DNA from: Dactylonectria macrodidyma
Taxonomy: Eukaryota > Ascomycota > Sordariomycetes > Hypocreales > Nectriaceae
Length of the DNA stretch: 64,000 nucleotides
Assembly (NCBI GenBank): GCA_020744425.1
Contig: JAGMUV010000005.1
Span: 3,782,001 to 3,846,000, forward strand
Direction: 5' to 3'
Notes under the pieces: model-generated
Told to the model about the DNA's origin: nothing
What the model saw: the letters and a program-made list of their open reading frames with translations, nothing else
The model's database searches: none
Part shown: piece by piece, positions 21,118 through 32,801 of the stretch
Position numbering within the stretch: position 1 is the stretch's first letter
Layout: each line of letters opens with the position of its first letter
Translations under genes and position numbers: made by a program

Positions 21118-22337
21118 CTTGGGGGATGGTTTAGACTAGGTGAGTGAGTCGACTATTAGCATGTTTCGAAGTGGCAGGGCAAAACAGAAGGGTGGGTGTT
21201 TGACGCTGAAGGTAGAGTAGGTGCCTATGCAACGCGAGAGAAACTTACTGATGCAAGTGATGTAAGATTTGGTGAAGATGGGGGGAGTTGTCAATAAAGG
21301 ACTAAAGCGAGGTGCGTTGTGGATGAAGGAAACAGAGGAAGAGTGGGAGACGAAAGGGGAGTTTGAAGACGAAATATGAGTTGGGGCTGGAAAGAAATCG
21401 GAGTAGGCAAGGGAAGAAGGACGGAGTGCTTTTATTCTCCTGCACTAGTTTTGAGGGACCAAAACAAGTGGCCGAGTGGTGCAGGTGAATGAGAAGCAAA
21501 CAGAAAGGTGAGAAACCAGGCAAGGCGGCCAAACACTGCGTGCCAAAGGGAGAGGCACTTGTGGCCAATGGAACGAGACGGATGAATTTGCACAGAATTG
21601 GAAAGAAAAAACTACGATCGCACGTTGAAGACAATACGAAGTAGTTATTGGATGGGCATTAACGGGCTATGGCTTACTGAATTTGATATGGCTATTGTGT
21701 TGCTGGACAAGGGGGGTGCAGAAGAGCCAGAGGTAGCAGAGCGTCTGGAATTTATGTGAAAAGACACAATACGGGTTTTCTTTGATCACCAAAAATAAGT
21801 GGACCCTCCAAAGAATCGAACTGGTGTCTCTGCTCGCTTTCCAATTAGCATCGATGACTCGGCACGAACCCCTTCATGACTAGTCGATCCAGCACGCGTC
21901 CAGTGTCACTGAGATCTGGGCCGATTCTGATCTTCACTGGACGCCCTGAATTTGAATATGGAGAAGCTCTGAAGTTCAAACATTTCCATCGGGCAGATCA
22001 GCAAATTTTTTGTTAGGAGGCTGTCTGCTTGCACGGCTGAGGGACACTCAGGGGCTTGGAGAATTCACCGGCTGGTGACCTAATTGCTCCCTCCTCGACC
22101 TTGCACTGATCTCGACGCACTTGGGCACAATCAAAGTATTGGAGGAAATTATGGAATCACAATTTGAAGAGTCAAGGCTCTCTTGTCATTTTCATCTCCT
22201 AAGATGATGTGAAGATGATCGTGATGGCATCGCTAATAATCTGTTGGGTTCAACCAGGTCTTTATGCCAAAGTTGCCCGTGCCAGCCATATCTAGAAACA
22301 GAATCCTGCATGGATAGATAAATTCTTGCCGAGAAAT
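21118..22337. other. Intergenic region, possible tRNA relic
   Basis: About 1.2 kb between M2 and M3. The only structured item noticed is a tRNA-like sequence at 21801-21876 on the minus strand (listed separately). Predicted frames here lack any motif. Confidence 0.6.
21801..21876 (-). pseudogene. Decayed serine-tRNA-like sequence
   Basis: The minus strand has an A-box-like GTGCCGAGTCATCG, then GATGCTAATTGG like the anticodon loop of tRNA-Ser(GCU), a B-box-like AGTTCGATTCT, a 3' end GGAGGGTCCA, and a T5 run just beyond. The 5' acceptor strand that should pair with AGGGTCC is missing, and the T stem is mismatched. It is therefore at best a relic or a tRNA-derived fragment. Confidence 0.3.
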
Positions 22338-22778
22338 CTAAGGCTCCTCGCTCTCGTCCATGGTGACATCGTTGTCCTCGGTCTTGACCTCCTTCTTGAC
22401 CTCGGGGTCCTCCTTGACGTCAGACTCGGTGTCCTCGTCCTTCTTGATGGCCTTCTTGCGCGGGGTGCGAGGCTTCTTGGTGACCTTGGCATCGCTTCCA
22501 GAGGCAGAAGCACCAGCGGCGGCCTTGGGCTTGCGAGGGCTCGAGCCGACGGCACCCTGTTCGCGCCAGCCGTGGCGGACAGACATCTGACGGAAGCGCT
22601 CCTTGGCACACTTGGCATCCTTGAGGCTGAGGTTTTGGGCGACAGCGTCCCAGTTGGCGTCGGGCTTCTGCGTCATGTTGTCGAAGATGGCCTTAATGAA
22701 GCGAAGCTCGCCATCGGTGAGGCCAAGAGGGGTCTCGCCCTCGGCGGTGGCAGTGGAAGCGGCCTTCTTGGCAGGCAT
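22338..22778 (-). CDS. Small Myb/SANT-like nuclear protein (array member M3), intronless
   Basis: A single exon of 146 residues from MPAKKAASTATAEGE. Three helices are visible: DGELRFIKAIFDNM (about 22-35), ANWDAVAQNLSL (about 41-52) and AKCAKERFRQMSVRHGW (about 56-72), with the conserved Trp in helix 2 and Arg-rich helix 3. From about 80 on the tail is Lys/Pro/Ser (SSPRKPKAAAGAS, KKPRTPRKKAIKK) and then acidic (ESDVKEDPEVKKEVKTE), as in histone-H1-like proteins. Unlike its neighbours it has no intron before helix 3. An upstream in-frame ATG at 22895 would add a hydrophobic, leader-like segment and was not used. Role inferred: chromatin or DNA binding. Confidence 0.75.
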   Translation of the reverse strand: MPAKKAASTATAEGETPLGLTDGELRFIKAIFDNMTQKPDANWDAVAQNLSLKDAKCAKERFRQMSVRHGWREQGAVGSSPRKPKAAAGASASGSDAKVTKKPRTPRKKAIKKDEDTESDVKEDPEVKKEVKTEDNDVTMDESEEP

Positions 22779-23645
22779 GGTGGACTGGAGGTGATTAGCC
22801 ACGAGTGCATGACTGGGGAGATGGAGTTCATACTTGTTATGTTCAAGTGGAATGAAGAAGATGGAATGGAATAGGAGACAACAAAGCCTTGACAACTTTG
22901 ATGGTGGAATGGTCTGAGGTGGTAAAAGTTGTGGGTGATGAGAAGGAGAGAGAGATGGAAGAGTGCGGGAGGGAGAGATTTATGAGTTGGCGAGCAAGGA
23001 GACTGAAGGTGGGGGCTACATGCAGAGAGCTGGATTCCCAGGCATTGTTTTCACTCTGGGCTTAAACTTGCTCTAGTGGTCCATTCAAATTCAGTGAACA
23101 ATCTGTTTGCCCTCTGCCTTACCTAAAAGAGTGCCGGATGTAATCATTGGTTTTGGCCCACAGGTGAACTCGAAGTGAGGAAGCCCCAGGCACCAATCCC
23201 GACCACCAGAAACCAGTTCTCGCACAAAAGCATCACTCTCTGTGGCACGAAAAAAAAAGAAGGGAAAATTTCTCCAAGGGCTAGAAGGCGCACAACCGAG
23301 TCCGACACTCATCGAGGCTGTTCCCCCCTATTCTCCAGCTTTTGTTCGGTCACCATTTCGTGAGTCTCTGAGTAAACCCCCAAATTTCAGCCTATAACAA
23401 AACTATAGAACTAGTAAAAGCCGTATTGTCTAGTTCTTGCTTAATCGTAGATGTTGATTTTGATCCTATTGGATATCGTGGCATTACTGTGCCTGTAGAA
23501 GTCTCCTATCTGACCTGATATGCCCTCATCACCACCCATCTTGATGCTAGAAGCATCCACAGTCTTTCAAAACCAGCAAACATAATCCTCTCTAGGGTCA
23601 TCGATACCGGAAAACCCGTGTCTCATCCGCATCGCGGATTCAGAC
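22779..23645. other. Intergenic region
   Basis: About 0.87 kb of promoter for M3 and 3' flank of M4. No gene, RNA or repeat recognised. Confidence 0.6.
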
Positions 23646-24162
23646 TTAGAAGGGGTCAGCCATGCTGCCCATCTCAGTGAGAAGTTGGTTGCCGGGGGCA
23701 CCGTCACTCTCGTCCTGATCCTCTGCCTTGACAGAGGCCATCTCCTTCTTGGAGTCTTCGTCCTCCTCCAGATCCTCTTCCTTCTTGACCTTGGCACGGC
23801 TTTTACCCTTGCTTCGGGGGGTCTTGGTCTTCGTGACGCCAGATGGAGTGGTTAGCGTCGAAGAAGTGGCGCCCTTCTTCACGGGAGTGCGAGGGGGCGC
23901 AGATGCATCGCTCGAGATTCCGAGCTTGCGTTTGACCTGTCCGAAGCGAACCTAGATTGAAACAAGACGTCAGTATGTTGTTGGCAATAGATGAATGAAG
24001 GTCGGACCAGTTGTTGCGTACCTTGGCGACCTCGGAATTCTTGAAGCCCTGCTCAGAGGCAACGGCATCCCAGTCAACGTCCGCCTTGTTTTTGGTATTC
24101 TTGACAATGCTGAAGAAGAGCATAGCCTCCGCGGCGGTGGGTTCCTTCTTGGCGTCAGACAT
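23646..24162 (-). CDS. Small Myb/SANT-like nuclear protein (array member M4)
   Basis: Exons 24022-24162 and 23646-23951 (intron 23952-24021, donor GTACGC, acceptor TCTAG, phase 0) give 148 residues. Module: EAMLFFSIVKNT (helix 1), VDWDAVASEQGF (helix 2, Trp conserved), NSEVAKVRFGQVKRKLG (helix 3, split by the intron). The tail is Pro/Thr/Lys-rich (PPRTPVKKGA, KTKTPRSKGKSRAKVKKEED), then acidic and ends MGSMADPF. The spacing W-D-A-V-A is nearly identical to M3, so the two are close paralogues. The intron falls just before helix 3, as in the plus-strand members, though in a different phase. The start is the only ATG before helix 1 in a good context. Confidence 0.75.
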
Positions 24163-26274
24163 GGCGATTGTCTTTGATCCGAGATGCTGTCTGTAGAGAA
24201 TATTAACCAGCTTGCTTGGAGGTGCGCAAAGGGAAAAGGTGACAAACCTGTGAGCGATAGGTTTTCGGGTTGATATCAACCAAGTTCTGATGCCTCGTGG
24301 TGGTGGTGGTGGTGATCGGTGCAAGTTGCGAGCGATGTGTAGAGAATGGTGGAAGCGGAGAGAAGTTGAGCGCAGCTCACGGATGGAAACCCTGATTTAT
24401 GAACTCCGTGGGGAAAAGATGAAAGGTGCGGAAATTTAGAATCCCGTTGGATGATTCACGTTGCCACGGGCTGCAAACGGTTGGTCAGATCTCGTTTCAT
24501 TCTGATCAAGGTGTGCGAGTGGGCGCCTGTGGAAGCAAACGCCAACCTCGGACCGTTTGTTTGAACCCCTTAGGAATTTCTGGAATTTCTAATGGCCAGC
24601 GCAATTATCTCCTTAGAAAAAAAAAAGGAATCAGAACACCCACCGAGTTTGTACCAATGACAACAAGGATCTGTGTTTTTATCAGACCTATTGGAACTCC
24701 TGACACCCCAGGTTTTGTGCGGCTATGTCATGATTGGATTCAACTACCTATTCGTGTGAGCTGGGGTGTCAACCAGCTGTTTGATCCAACTTCTACCTAC
24801 CTAGGCAAATGTTCTTTAGATCGATCTTCGTCTTAAATCTACATACTCTTGGTATTCCTAGCAGGGCGTCTCGTAACCAGCCTGACCGGGATTGGCTTCG
24901 GCCCAAATTTGTCTGAAGCAATAGTACTCCTTCGGAGAGCGCCAATGGACACATTCGGGCCATCCCAATTTGATGCGCTTAGCAAAGTTTTCGACTGTGT
25001 TTTCGAATACGACAGGTGACATAATACGGAATGCCCTTAACCAACAAAAAGGAGAAAACAATATAAAAGAAGCAAATGTGGCAATATACTTACTCACAGG
25101 TGTCAAGTTGTCAATTCTGAGGCTAGCCTTATCACCCCGATTGTTCTAATGGGACGACAGAGGAAACATCGGTCGTCTAAGCCGCAGGTACCTATCGCAA
25201 CTAAGGCAAACGACTCAGCAGCAAATACACCACGCAGTCAAATACGCGTCAAATCAAGAAAACAGTGGAACCCGCAGACGCAGTGTGTCGTGTGAATAAC
25301 CTTCCGATATCCAACTTGCCTTGCTGGACTTGGTGCGGAAATAATCGAGTGCGGTCGCGATTGTGGGGCCGAGTCACTGTGTTGCCTGGAAGGGCCCAGC
25401 GGTTGGTAGAGGGGTTTGTCAAGTGACAAATCAATTCTTCAACTCCAAGAATGGTACAATATGTACAAAGTTGTAGTCATCATCATTGTGTCTAAGTCCG
25501 AATTAGGCCATGGTGAGAAAGTCGCACAGCCAGGACGAGTTGAACAACTGCCTCCCTCAAGTCAAACCATCTATTTTTGCATCAACCACAATCCATAACG
25601 GTTTTCCCGACTTCGGCTGACATGTCCATTTTGGGCATCATGCAGATTCTGCAAAGTAAGTGCAATCCTGGCTTTGGTCCTTGTTGCCTTAAGGAGCACA
25701 TGTGACCACGGATATCCCAAGCGGACCGTGGGCGAACCACATGTCAGTTCCCAATGAGAAACCGGAGCTCTGGGTCTCAAGAATGTTGCCCCTGAACCTA
25801 ACAAGCCAGGGGTGAGTACTAGAGACTCTCCTCAACAATCATTGGCGTCACTGAATGATATCGCAGTAGTTTCAGTTTCATCGGGCCTCTATCGAATGGC
25901 TCTCACACGACCAAGTCAGGTGAGATGTAGTCTGATGTGCGCAGACTCATGGTTATACAGATGAGAAACAAACAATAGGAAGACGGGATTCAGACATTGA
26001 AATACGGCATATGTAGTGTACAATCTGCAGCATTCACTGCGCCCATTGTCAACCTCGGTGACCCGTCCATGGTTGAGTGTTCTCCAACCATACAGCTGAG
26101 CAAGAATTATCGTAGAGGCCAAAACTAAAAAAAAGATCCGAATAACGATATAAACCAGCGAGCAGATCCCAGCCTAAAAGCCATAGTCATCAAGTCATAA
26201 CAGCAAAGCGTTCTAAACGTATCCCCAGTTTTTTGTTACATTATCCATCCTCTATTCGTCGTATTTTTCGGGTA
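24163..26274. other. Intergenic region, 2.1 kb
   Basis: Between M4 and M5. Moderately AT-rich, with a TACCTACCTAGG motif near 24796 and a short Cys/Trp-containing open frame at 24858-25030 (minus) that I could not join to a convincing upstream exon. Otherwise nothing recognised. Confidence 0.55.
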
Positions 26275-27086
26275 TCAAAATTGGTTGTGGTCGTGGAAGG
26301 CGTCGGCCCAGTCTGGGCTGAAGTCCGCAAGAGACTGGGCGCTGGTAAGGTCCAGAGCAACCGGGCTCTGGGCATCGCCTACAGCCTTGTAGCTGCTCAG
26401 ATCGTAGGCGTTGTCAAACGTATGGAAGGGAGACTGGGCCAAGCTGATGCGCTCATGGCCAGACTGAGGCATCATGTCTTGGTTACAGTCAATCGAAGGG
26501 CCGAACCCATTTTGGAGTCGGAGGTCTTCGAGGCTAGCAGGATTCACCGACAGACCATGAGCCATGTCGTCGCTGCAAGGTGTGAGGAATCGAGGGTTGA
26601 TATCGTCTCGGTTATCGGTGAGGTAAGGAGAAGTGGTCGAAGCAGGAGAGAACTGTGCGAGATAACCACGTTGGTTTTGTTCCTGCTTGATCTTGGGGGA
26701 GAACTCCGGACGCACGTTTGCATAGGAAGAAAGACTGATGCCTGACTCTGATTTGACAAGGCTGTCAAGACTGTCTCGCTTTGGCTGGGATGGCTTCTTT
26801 GACTTAGTAACCCGAGACTTGTCGGCGGTACGATTCCTCTTCTGCGGCTCGTGACCGTTAACAGCACTGCGGAAGCGAGCAAAGCGCATCCTCGCAGCGT
26901 GGCCGTTGGTGATGGGTTGCATCAAGACAGGATCCGCGGCGACTTGGTTCCAGTCGATCTAGATAGGATATGGTGAGAACAAAATCAGGAAACGTTTGAA
27001 CCAGGAGAACTTACGTCCTTAAGGTTCTTCTGGTTCAAGATAGCCAGAAGGAAGCGTGCCATAGCGTTCTCGCTGTTGGGAGTCAT
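26275..27086 (-). CDS. Myb/SANT-like nuclear protein (array member M5)
   Basis: Exons 27015-27086 and 26275-26958 (intron 26959-27014, donor GTAAGT, acceptor TCTAG, phase 0) give 251 residues. Module: ENAMARFLLAILNQK (helix 1), IDWNQVAADPVL (helix 2), ITNGHAARMRFARFRSAVNG (helix 3). Basic stretch PQKRNRTADKSRVTKSKKPSQPKR follows, a likely nuclear signal. Then come about 150 residues of low-complexity sequence with acidic/hydrophobic ends (SLADFSPDWADAFHDHNQF) of the kind seen in activators. The intron between helix 1 and helix 2 matches intron 1 of M2 in position and phase, good evidence of common descent. It is longer than M2-M4 because of the C-terminal extension. Confidence 0.75.
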
Positions 27087-30000
27087 GGTGGTGGCAGACG
27101 AAACGTTGCGTTAACGATGGTGGAGGTGGAGATGGAGATGATGGAAAGGAGTTGTGCTTCGTAAGAGACAACGCAAGGCTGACGGAGTAGGCAGAAGAGG
27201 GTAGAAGGTTGTTTAAATAGGCATAAAATCCCAGAATCCTAGGCAACTTGGGATGCCTCAGTGTGGGGTGAGGTGAAATAGCGGCCCGAAACGCAGGAGG
27301 ACGATTTGAAGAATGTGAATCGGCGTGAATTTGTGAATTCGGCGAGGCAGGTGTTGGGCGACGAAGCTGGAACACCGTCGAAGGCCGTCTTTTAGGTGGA
27401 TCAGCCGAGATGGATGAATGGACAGATTCTTGACGACGGGAGGGTTGAACGGATGAATAGGAGTCTTTGTGTGGAGGGATGTGACTCGTTGATGGCCAAC
27501 AGGGGGGGTGGGCAATGAGTAGGTAGGATGAGGCGGACGAGACGACGCCGAACAAGCGCCTTTGTTTGGCGGGAAAGGTGACAACGTCGGGGACACGCCG
27601 GGGGATTTATATACCGAGCAGGCAGGCAGGCAGGATTGGATGCGTGATCAGTAAATGAGGCCGAGAACGATGATACGAGAGGAGATGAATCATGGAGGTG
27701 GGAAAAGGGAGAGTCGGACGGCTGTGGAAAGAAAAGGCTCGACGCTCAAAGGGGGCTGCCTCACATTATATGTGAGCATGTTTGCTCCTCCCACCACTAT
27801 AGTTGACTACAGCGACCCTACGGCATCGCCAGCTCTGTGGGGAGTCGCAGGGATTCTGGGACAGTGCGGACGGTCGGACGGTTGGACAGGCGTGTGCCAG
27901 GGCCTGGGCCTCTGAGAAAACTCCCCTTTTGGGCATCGCAGCCAGCCAGCTGTCTGAGGTGGATGGCGATGATGCCTGTGGTTGCCTGGTGCTACCGTTT
28001 TTGTTGGCTTCGCAGTGGGAGGAGATGATGGAGATCCCTCCCCCATGATGGAAAATGGGGCGCGACGAGGGGCTACGGCGGGCACGAGAACCGCCATACC
28101 GCGTAAAGAGGTTTCGCCCCCGCCGCTAAAAAAGACCACTAAAATTCTAACCATGCACCACCCAAGGATGTTACAGCAGCTTACAGGCTTACAAGCAGCC
28201 CATAGGCCCACTAAACCGCCCCCCTGCCGCTCGCTAGCCGTGCTGATGCTGCAACCGCTGCAGCGGCTCGCCGCAGGTCCGCAGTGTTGTCGTCGCATGC
28301 CTTCCGGTGCAAAAGTTTCGACAATCATGACGAACATGTCGAACCATTGAGACATGACCAAGCTCAGTCGTCAAAAGGGGCCGTTAGCGCTGGAATGAAG
28401 CAGCCCGTGATTGAGACACCCTCTTTACGATATTGCTGAAATCTCACAAAAGACCAAAGCGCCCCGAGCTTCCCGAGTACCGTCTCCCAGTTGCGCCGAC
28501 GGGAAGCTCAGAAAAGAAATATTTTTTGGCGGAGCATGGCATCCAGAGAGCTAAGGCGGGCATGGACAGGGATGGCGAGCCTGGAATGGAGTGAAACCCG
28601 TGTGACTCATTCGCGGACCACTGACGAATTAGCTAGATGGACGGCCGGGTTGTTGAACAATCCAAAAAGGCAGGCCAAAAGATGGTGGGTGGGCTGCTTC
28701 GAACCCAAAGCGATATGCCGCACTTGGCCTCGTGGCTTCATGATGAAAGCCCGATTCCACCTATTGGCCCAGCTAATTCGAGCTGTGCAATTGAGCTCGA
28801 ACTGAAAGAAGAACGATGGTACTTTTTTCAATCACAATGGAAGGCTGGAGAGAGGAGTGGTGGTAAAACGTCCTTGCAATGTCGCAAGGCAAGGCCTGTG
28901 AGTTGATGGGTCACGACCATGAATCACTGCCTCAATCGCAAGGAGACAAGAGGCAACGAAAGCGAAGACGTGGTGATATCACACGACGCTAAACTCGTCT
29001 CAAGAATGAAGAGATTGCGCCATGCAGCCGATCCGCCGAGGTTTGCTTCTGGTCCTCAGCTGAGGGGTGGCCCTGAAGCATGTCGGATGGGCTGCCGTCG
29101 GAGCCATTGGAGGCGACGATGGCCTCGAGCGACGTGCAGCAATTCAACCGCCAGACGTGCTCCGAAGCCCAGGAAAATTCGTCATTTAGGTTAACCAGGT
29201 AGATACAGGCATTGAGATGCATCGTGGCCGCATCCATGGTCGCCGCATGCCTCCCAGGCCTAGAGGTCGTCATGGAGGGGATGGCATGAAGTGGCGGGAG
29301 ACGCGACGGGCGCGAAGCTTGGTGGGACACTGTGTTGCCTGGCTCCCGCCAAGTCACCACGAAAGCACGTGAGTCTCGTAAATTGCAACTTTCTTTGTCT
29401 CCCTGCCCGTGTCCACTAAATTCTCCTGTCTCGACTCGGATGCTTTTGCCCCGGTTTTTTCTTCCGCATGCCCCCTTGCTTACGGGTATGACACCGGTGC
29501 ATGATGCTCCACTGACGAGAGCCGTCGTCATTCCCACCGTTTTCCAACTCACCGTCTGTTATTGGGACCGTTTGCACAGCATCCAGTCTGCGCCGGAGTT
29601 CCCAGGAGCCAGCACGCACTCGGTGAACTCGGTAGTATTCTGAGAACTTCCGTAAAGACGCCAATGTAAATATGGATACCACTCTATCCACCAATTTGTG
29701 GCACAATTTTCATCAAACAGCTTCCTTTCTGCTAAAAACGGTTTGGGTTCTGGCACACACCAGACGTAGGTGCCGTGCAAAACGGTCCCCTGTTCTAAGA
29801 TCCCACTTCAGTTTCCCCAGACTCTTGCTGTACCTCCCATTCCGGCTAATCCATGGTCTACCCTCGGCTAAGCCGAAATATCTTCCCTCCATGTTGTAAG
29901 TCAAGGCCGATTTGACCAAGATAGCAAAGGCAGAATTGAGTGATCAAGATGTGCCTTAACCTCCAGAACGTATTGCACAGTATTCGCGATGGTATCATCG

Positions 30001-30293
30001 CCTGCAGCCTTCGCAGAAGGCGCTGGAACCACCCTCTTGCAGGCAAAGCAACGATTGTCTAACCCATAAATCGGCCACATACTTTTTCCGTGTCCCGAAT
30101 GCATCTCCAAACCATCTGGGCACGGACCACAAAGCAACTCAATGTTCCCAACCTCGCGCCCCAGCGGCTCCCTTAACAATTTCTCACTACCAATTTTCCC
30201 ACCGATCCAGCCGTCGACTTAACAGCTTCTAACCTCGTCCCGCCCTGGGTTTGTGCTTCATATCCATCGTCGACCCCACCAGCCTCCATCACC
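27087..30293. other. Intergenic region separating the two blocks of the array, 3.2 kb
   Basis: The minus-strand block ends here and the plus-strand block begins, so this interval should contain at least two promoters. A (GCAG)4-like run lies at 27618-27634. Frames of up to ~187 codons exist on both strands but show no motif, no coherent splice pattern and uneven composition. I do not call a gene. Confidence 0.5.
27618..27634. repeat. CAGG tetranucleotide run
   Basis: Four tandem GCAG/CAGG units upstream of M5. Confidence 0.8.
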
Positions 30294-31514
30294 ATGAATA
30301 GCAAGAATTGGAATGACAGGGCAGACAAAGAGCTCTTCTTTACTATTCTATCTGTGAAAAACATTGGTATCATCAGCGGCGCAGAATGGACCACAATCGG
30401 TAATCACATGAGGACCTTGGGATACGGATTTACCAATGAAGGATGTCGGTAAGCCGTTTGCATTTTCTCTTAGATACGTCGCGCGGTCTCATTGTAACTC
30501 CATCGGGACTTTTCGTCTTCTTGTCGATGGCGTGTTCTGACTTCCTGTTCGCGAGAACTTTGGGAAACTTAACAAGAACCTCGATCAATGACTCCGCGAG
30601 CTCGTCGTCACTTTCCATAGCCTCAAGCCTCCGTCAACTCAAGCGCGGCAACAAACCCGACTTACGACCATTTTCATTCCTCATCAATTTACTCACTAAT
30701 GTCATCTCTTCGCTGTAAACATAACTCAACTAACACGGGACCAGTCAACACTTCCAAGGCCTTCGCCGTGCCCAGAACAAGGCTGAGATCAATGGCACCA
30801 CTAGCGAAAGTTCACGAAAAGTTGATCCAACTATGAATCCCATCACACGCCGTCCTGGACCCGGAAGGGGTCGACCAAGGAAGCAACCACCCATTGTCGC
30901 GGAGGGCACCCCCATGGTGCCTTCTCTCGGTCCTGGCATCCCCGATCCTAATCAGCCCGGCGCTCTGGGCGCCTCGGCCCCAGTATCTATGGTGCCCATC
31001 CCTCTACCCGGAGCATCTCTCGTAATACCGGTCGTTATGCCAGATGGACAAATGGATGACAGCCTGGCTGGCCCGCCTCTAACATTCCCCAGTCCGCCTC
31101 ACGAACCTGAGCTTCCACAGGACCCTCCACATCTACATCCACTCCAGGGCCAACAACCTCCGAATCACCACGAGCATCAGTCCCTTCAATCTCTACAAGA
31201 CGAGACCAAACTTCTATCAGTTCAACCACCGGCGGAAAATTCGACTGAGCCTGTTGCGGTGTCTCCAACCCCTGCCGAGTCCCTAAGTCGAGAGCATGAT
31301 CTTGATGCCGACAGTGAAGAGCCTGACGCAAAGCGTCAACGACTCTCGTCGCCAGACCCGGCGAAGGACGACTTGGATGACGATGAGGCTGTTCTAGCCC
31401 TTGCTGCTCATGGTGGTCCTGCAGATCCTTTTCCGTCAGAGTAAGTGCCAATTTCATCCTGATGAAAGGCTGTCAATCCTAACCATCCCTAGTTTCTCGT
31501 ACGGGGAGGCTTAA
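30294..31514 (+). CDS. AT-hook protein with Myb/SANT-like domain (array member P1)
   Basis: Exons 30294-30448 (155 nt), 30745-31440 and 31493-31514 give 290 residues. Introns have donors GTAAGC and GTAAGT and acceptors CCAG and CCTAG, both phase 2. Exon 1 codes DKELFFTILSVKN (helix 1) and AEWTTIGNHMRTLGYGFTNEGC (helix 2 plus turn). Exon 2 opens with RQHFQGLRRAQNK (helix 3). A classic AT-hook follows at about residue 85: RRPGPGRGRPRKQPP, with the GRP core that inserts in the AT minor groove. The remainder is Pro-rich, then acidic with a KRQRLSSPD patch, and the last exon gives DFSYGEA. If the second intron were retained, translation would stop two codons after the donor. A nuclear DNA-binding role is well supported by the AT-hook; the target is unknown. 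Confidence 0.82.
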
Positions 31515-32049
31515 CAGGCCAAGCAGGCCCAGCAGACCTTGGAGTTCTTGGAGACCTAGGAGACTTGATTGCAGGAATTGCAAGGCCAGCTTCCAAAAAT
31601 GTGCTTTTGACATCGGGACTTGATCTACGCAGATCAATTGTTGCCCCAGCAGTGTACGAAGCGAGAGGATTTTGTTGTAATTCCAGGAGTGACTATGGAG
31701 GCTTTGGGATGACCATACCGAACACGGTGGTCTTTGATTGGAGTTTACAGATTTAGGTGACGAATTAGCCGGTTGGACGGATGGCATGATTGGCGGTTTC
31801 ATACATAGGGTTCGTAGAAACTAGCCATGGTTTGGTCCTGTCAAACAAGCAAACCAAACGACAAACACTCCGGATTTTCAATTATCGTGTCGCTCATTTC
31901 GGCAATGAGCACCCTTTCATAATCCCTCTTGGTTGGCACCTTCTTTATTATTTCTTCCCTCGTCAACACCACAAATTCTCCACGCTACATTCTTTCTGCC
32001 ACACCACACAACACAACACAACAAGCCACCATTCATCAACTCTATCATC
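31515..32049. other. Intergenic region between P1 and the tandem first exons
   Basis: 535 bases. The last ~150 are a C/A-rich leader (CACCACACAACACAACACAAC) before the ATG at 32050. No gene recognised. Confidence 0.6.
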
Positions 32050-32225
32050 ATGCCTGGAAAGCCCGGTGGTTCGACTGTCTGGGACAAGTCCGACTTCCTC
32101 TTGGAGTTGGCCGTTGCCCTCTTCTCAGCCGCCCAGGCTGGGGGAGCTATGAACCCAGGGATGCGTGATGCCGTTATCGAGCACCTGACTAAGATGGGAC
32201 ACACTGTCACCTGGGAGGCAATCCG
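32050..32225 (+). CDS. Array first exon P2a (alternative first exon or gene fragment)
   Basis: A 176-nt ATG-initiated exon ending in phase 2 at a GTATGT donor. It codes 58 residues with KSDFLLELAVALFSAAQ (helix 1) and MRDAVIEHLTKMGHTVTWEAIR (helix 2 plus turn), aligned with exon 1 of P1, P3 and P4. No coherent helix-3 exon is found before the next ATG exon. The best local acceptor (32389-32390) gives QLHGCFR instead of QHF-x-x-L and soon stops. Splicing to the shared acceptor at 33271 would be in frame and give a 165-residue protein. Either this is the outermost of three alternative first exons, or a paralogue that has lost its 3' part. Confidence 0.5.
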
Positions 32226-32646
32226 GTATGTCTGACAATTCTCATTCTCTAGCTTCTCTTTAGTCTTTGTTTTGCTTTCTTACCTCCTTGCTTGGTTTGC
32301 AGTGCCTTGGGCATCCTGGAAGCTCGCATTGTTGCTTCTGTTACGCTATGCGCTTGCTGCTCGGTTGCCAGTTGCCAGTTGCCAGTCAACTGCATGGGTG
32401 TTTTCGGTCTTCTTCGTCACTCCTCATTCATTTGTCAATTTTTTTCAGTTATGCATCACAAACATTTAGCCCTTGAAGCACGCCCTAAGCCTTTCCTATT
32501 TCTATCTATCTCGCTTCTCTCTCTACCTTTCTCTCTGCTTCGTCAAGCATCATCCCAGCTCAACCACAAGCTAGACCTTTTCATCCACCTCTATTTCCCG
32601 ATTCATCACAAACCTGTGGTATCGTCACTTCAATCGAAAAAACACC

Positions 32647-32801
32647 ATGCCTAGTCGCCAAACCATGCGGTGGGACCCTAGCGTCCATGAGGATATCCTC
32701 ATCTGCCTGTTTCAGCACCTAAAGCTGGGTACTCAGGATTGGACCAACGTGATGGAAGACCTTCAGGCAATGGGCTACACTTTTACAGAGTCGGCACTTC
32801 G
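32647..32801 (+). CDS. Array first exon P2b (alternative first exon or gene fragment)
   Basis: ATG-initiated, 155 nt, identical in length to exon 1 of P1 and P3, and ending in phase 2 at a GTATGG donor. It codes HEDILICLFQHLK (helix 1) and QDWTNVMEDLQAMGYTFTESALR (helix 2 plus turn with the conserved Trp). The following 242 bases are pyrimidine-rich and resemble a promoter/leader; no helix-3 exon is seen. Joined to the exon at 33271 it would give 158 residues in frame. The intact frame and conserved residues argue against an old pseudogene. Confidence 0.5.

Noticed and set aside
24858..25106. Possible small Cys/Trp protein on minus (ends WPECVHWRSPKEYYCFR...)
   Set aside because: The 3' frame looks protein-like, but the two plausible splice choices upstream give different frames and no start or signal peptide could be fixed.
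28989..29552. 187-codon minus-strand frame in the spacer of the array
   Set aside because: No domain, no helix-1/helix-2 pattern of the array, no start context; probably chance.
32226..32476. Private second exon for P2a using the acceptor at 32389-32390
   Set aside because: It gives QLHGCFRSSSS and stops after about 30 residues; helix 3 is not preserved, so it was not used in the model.
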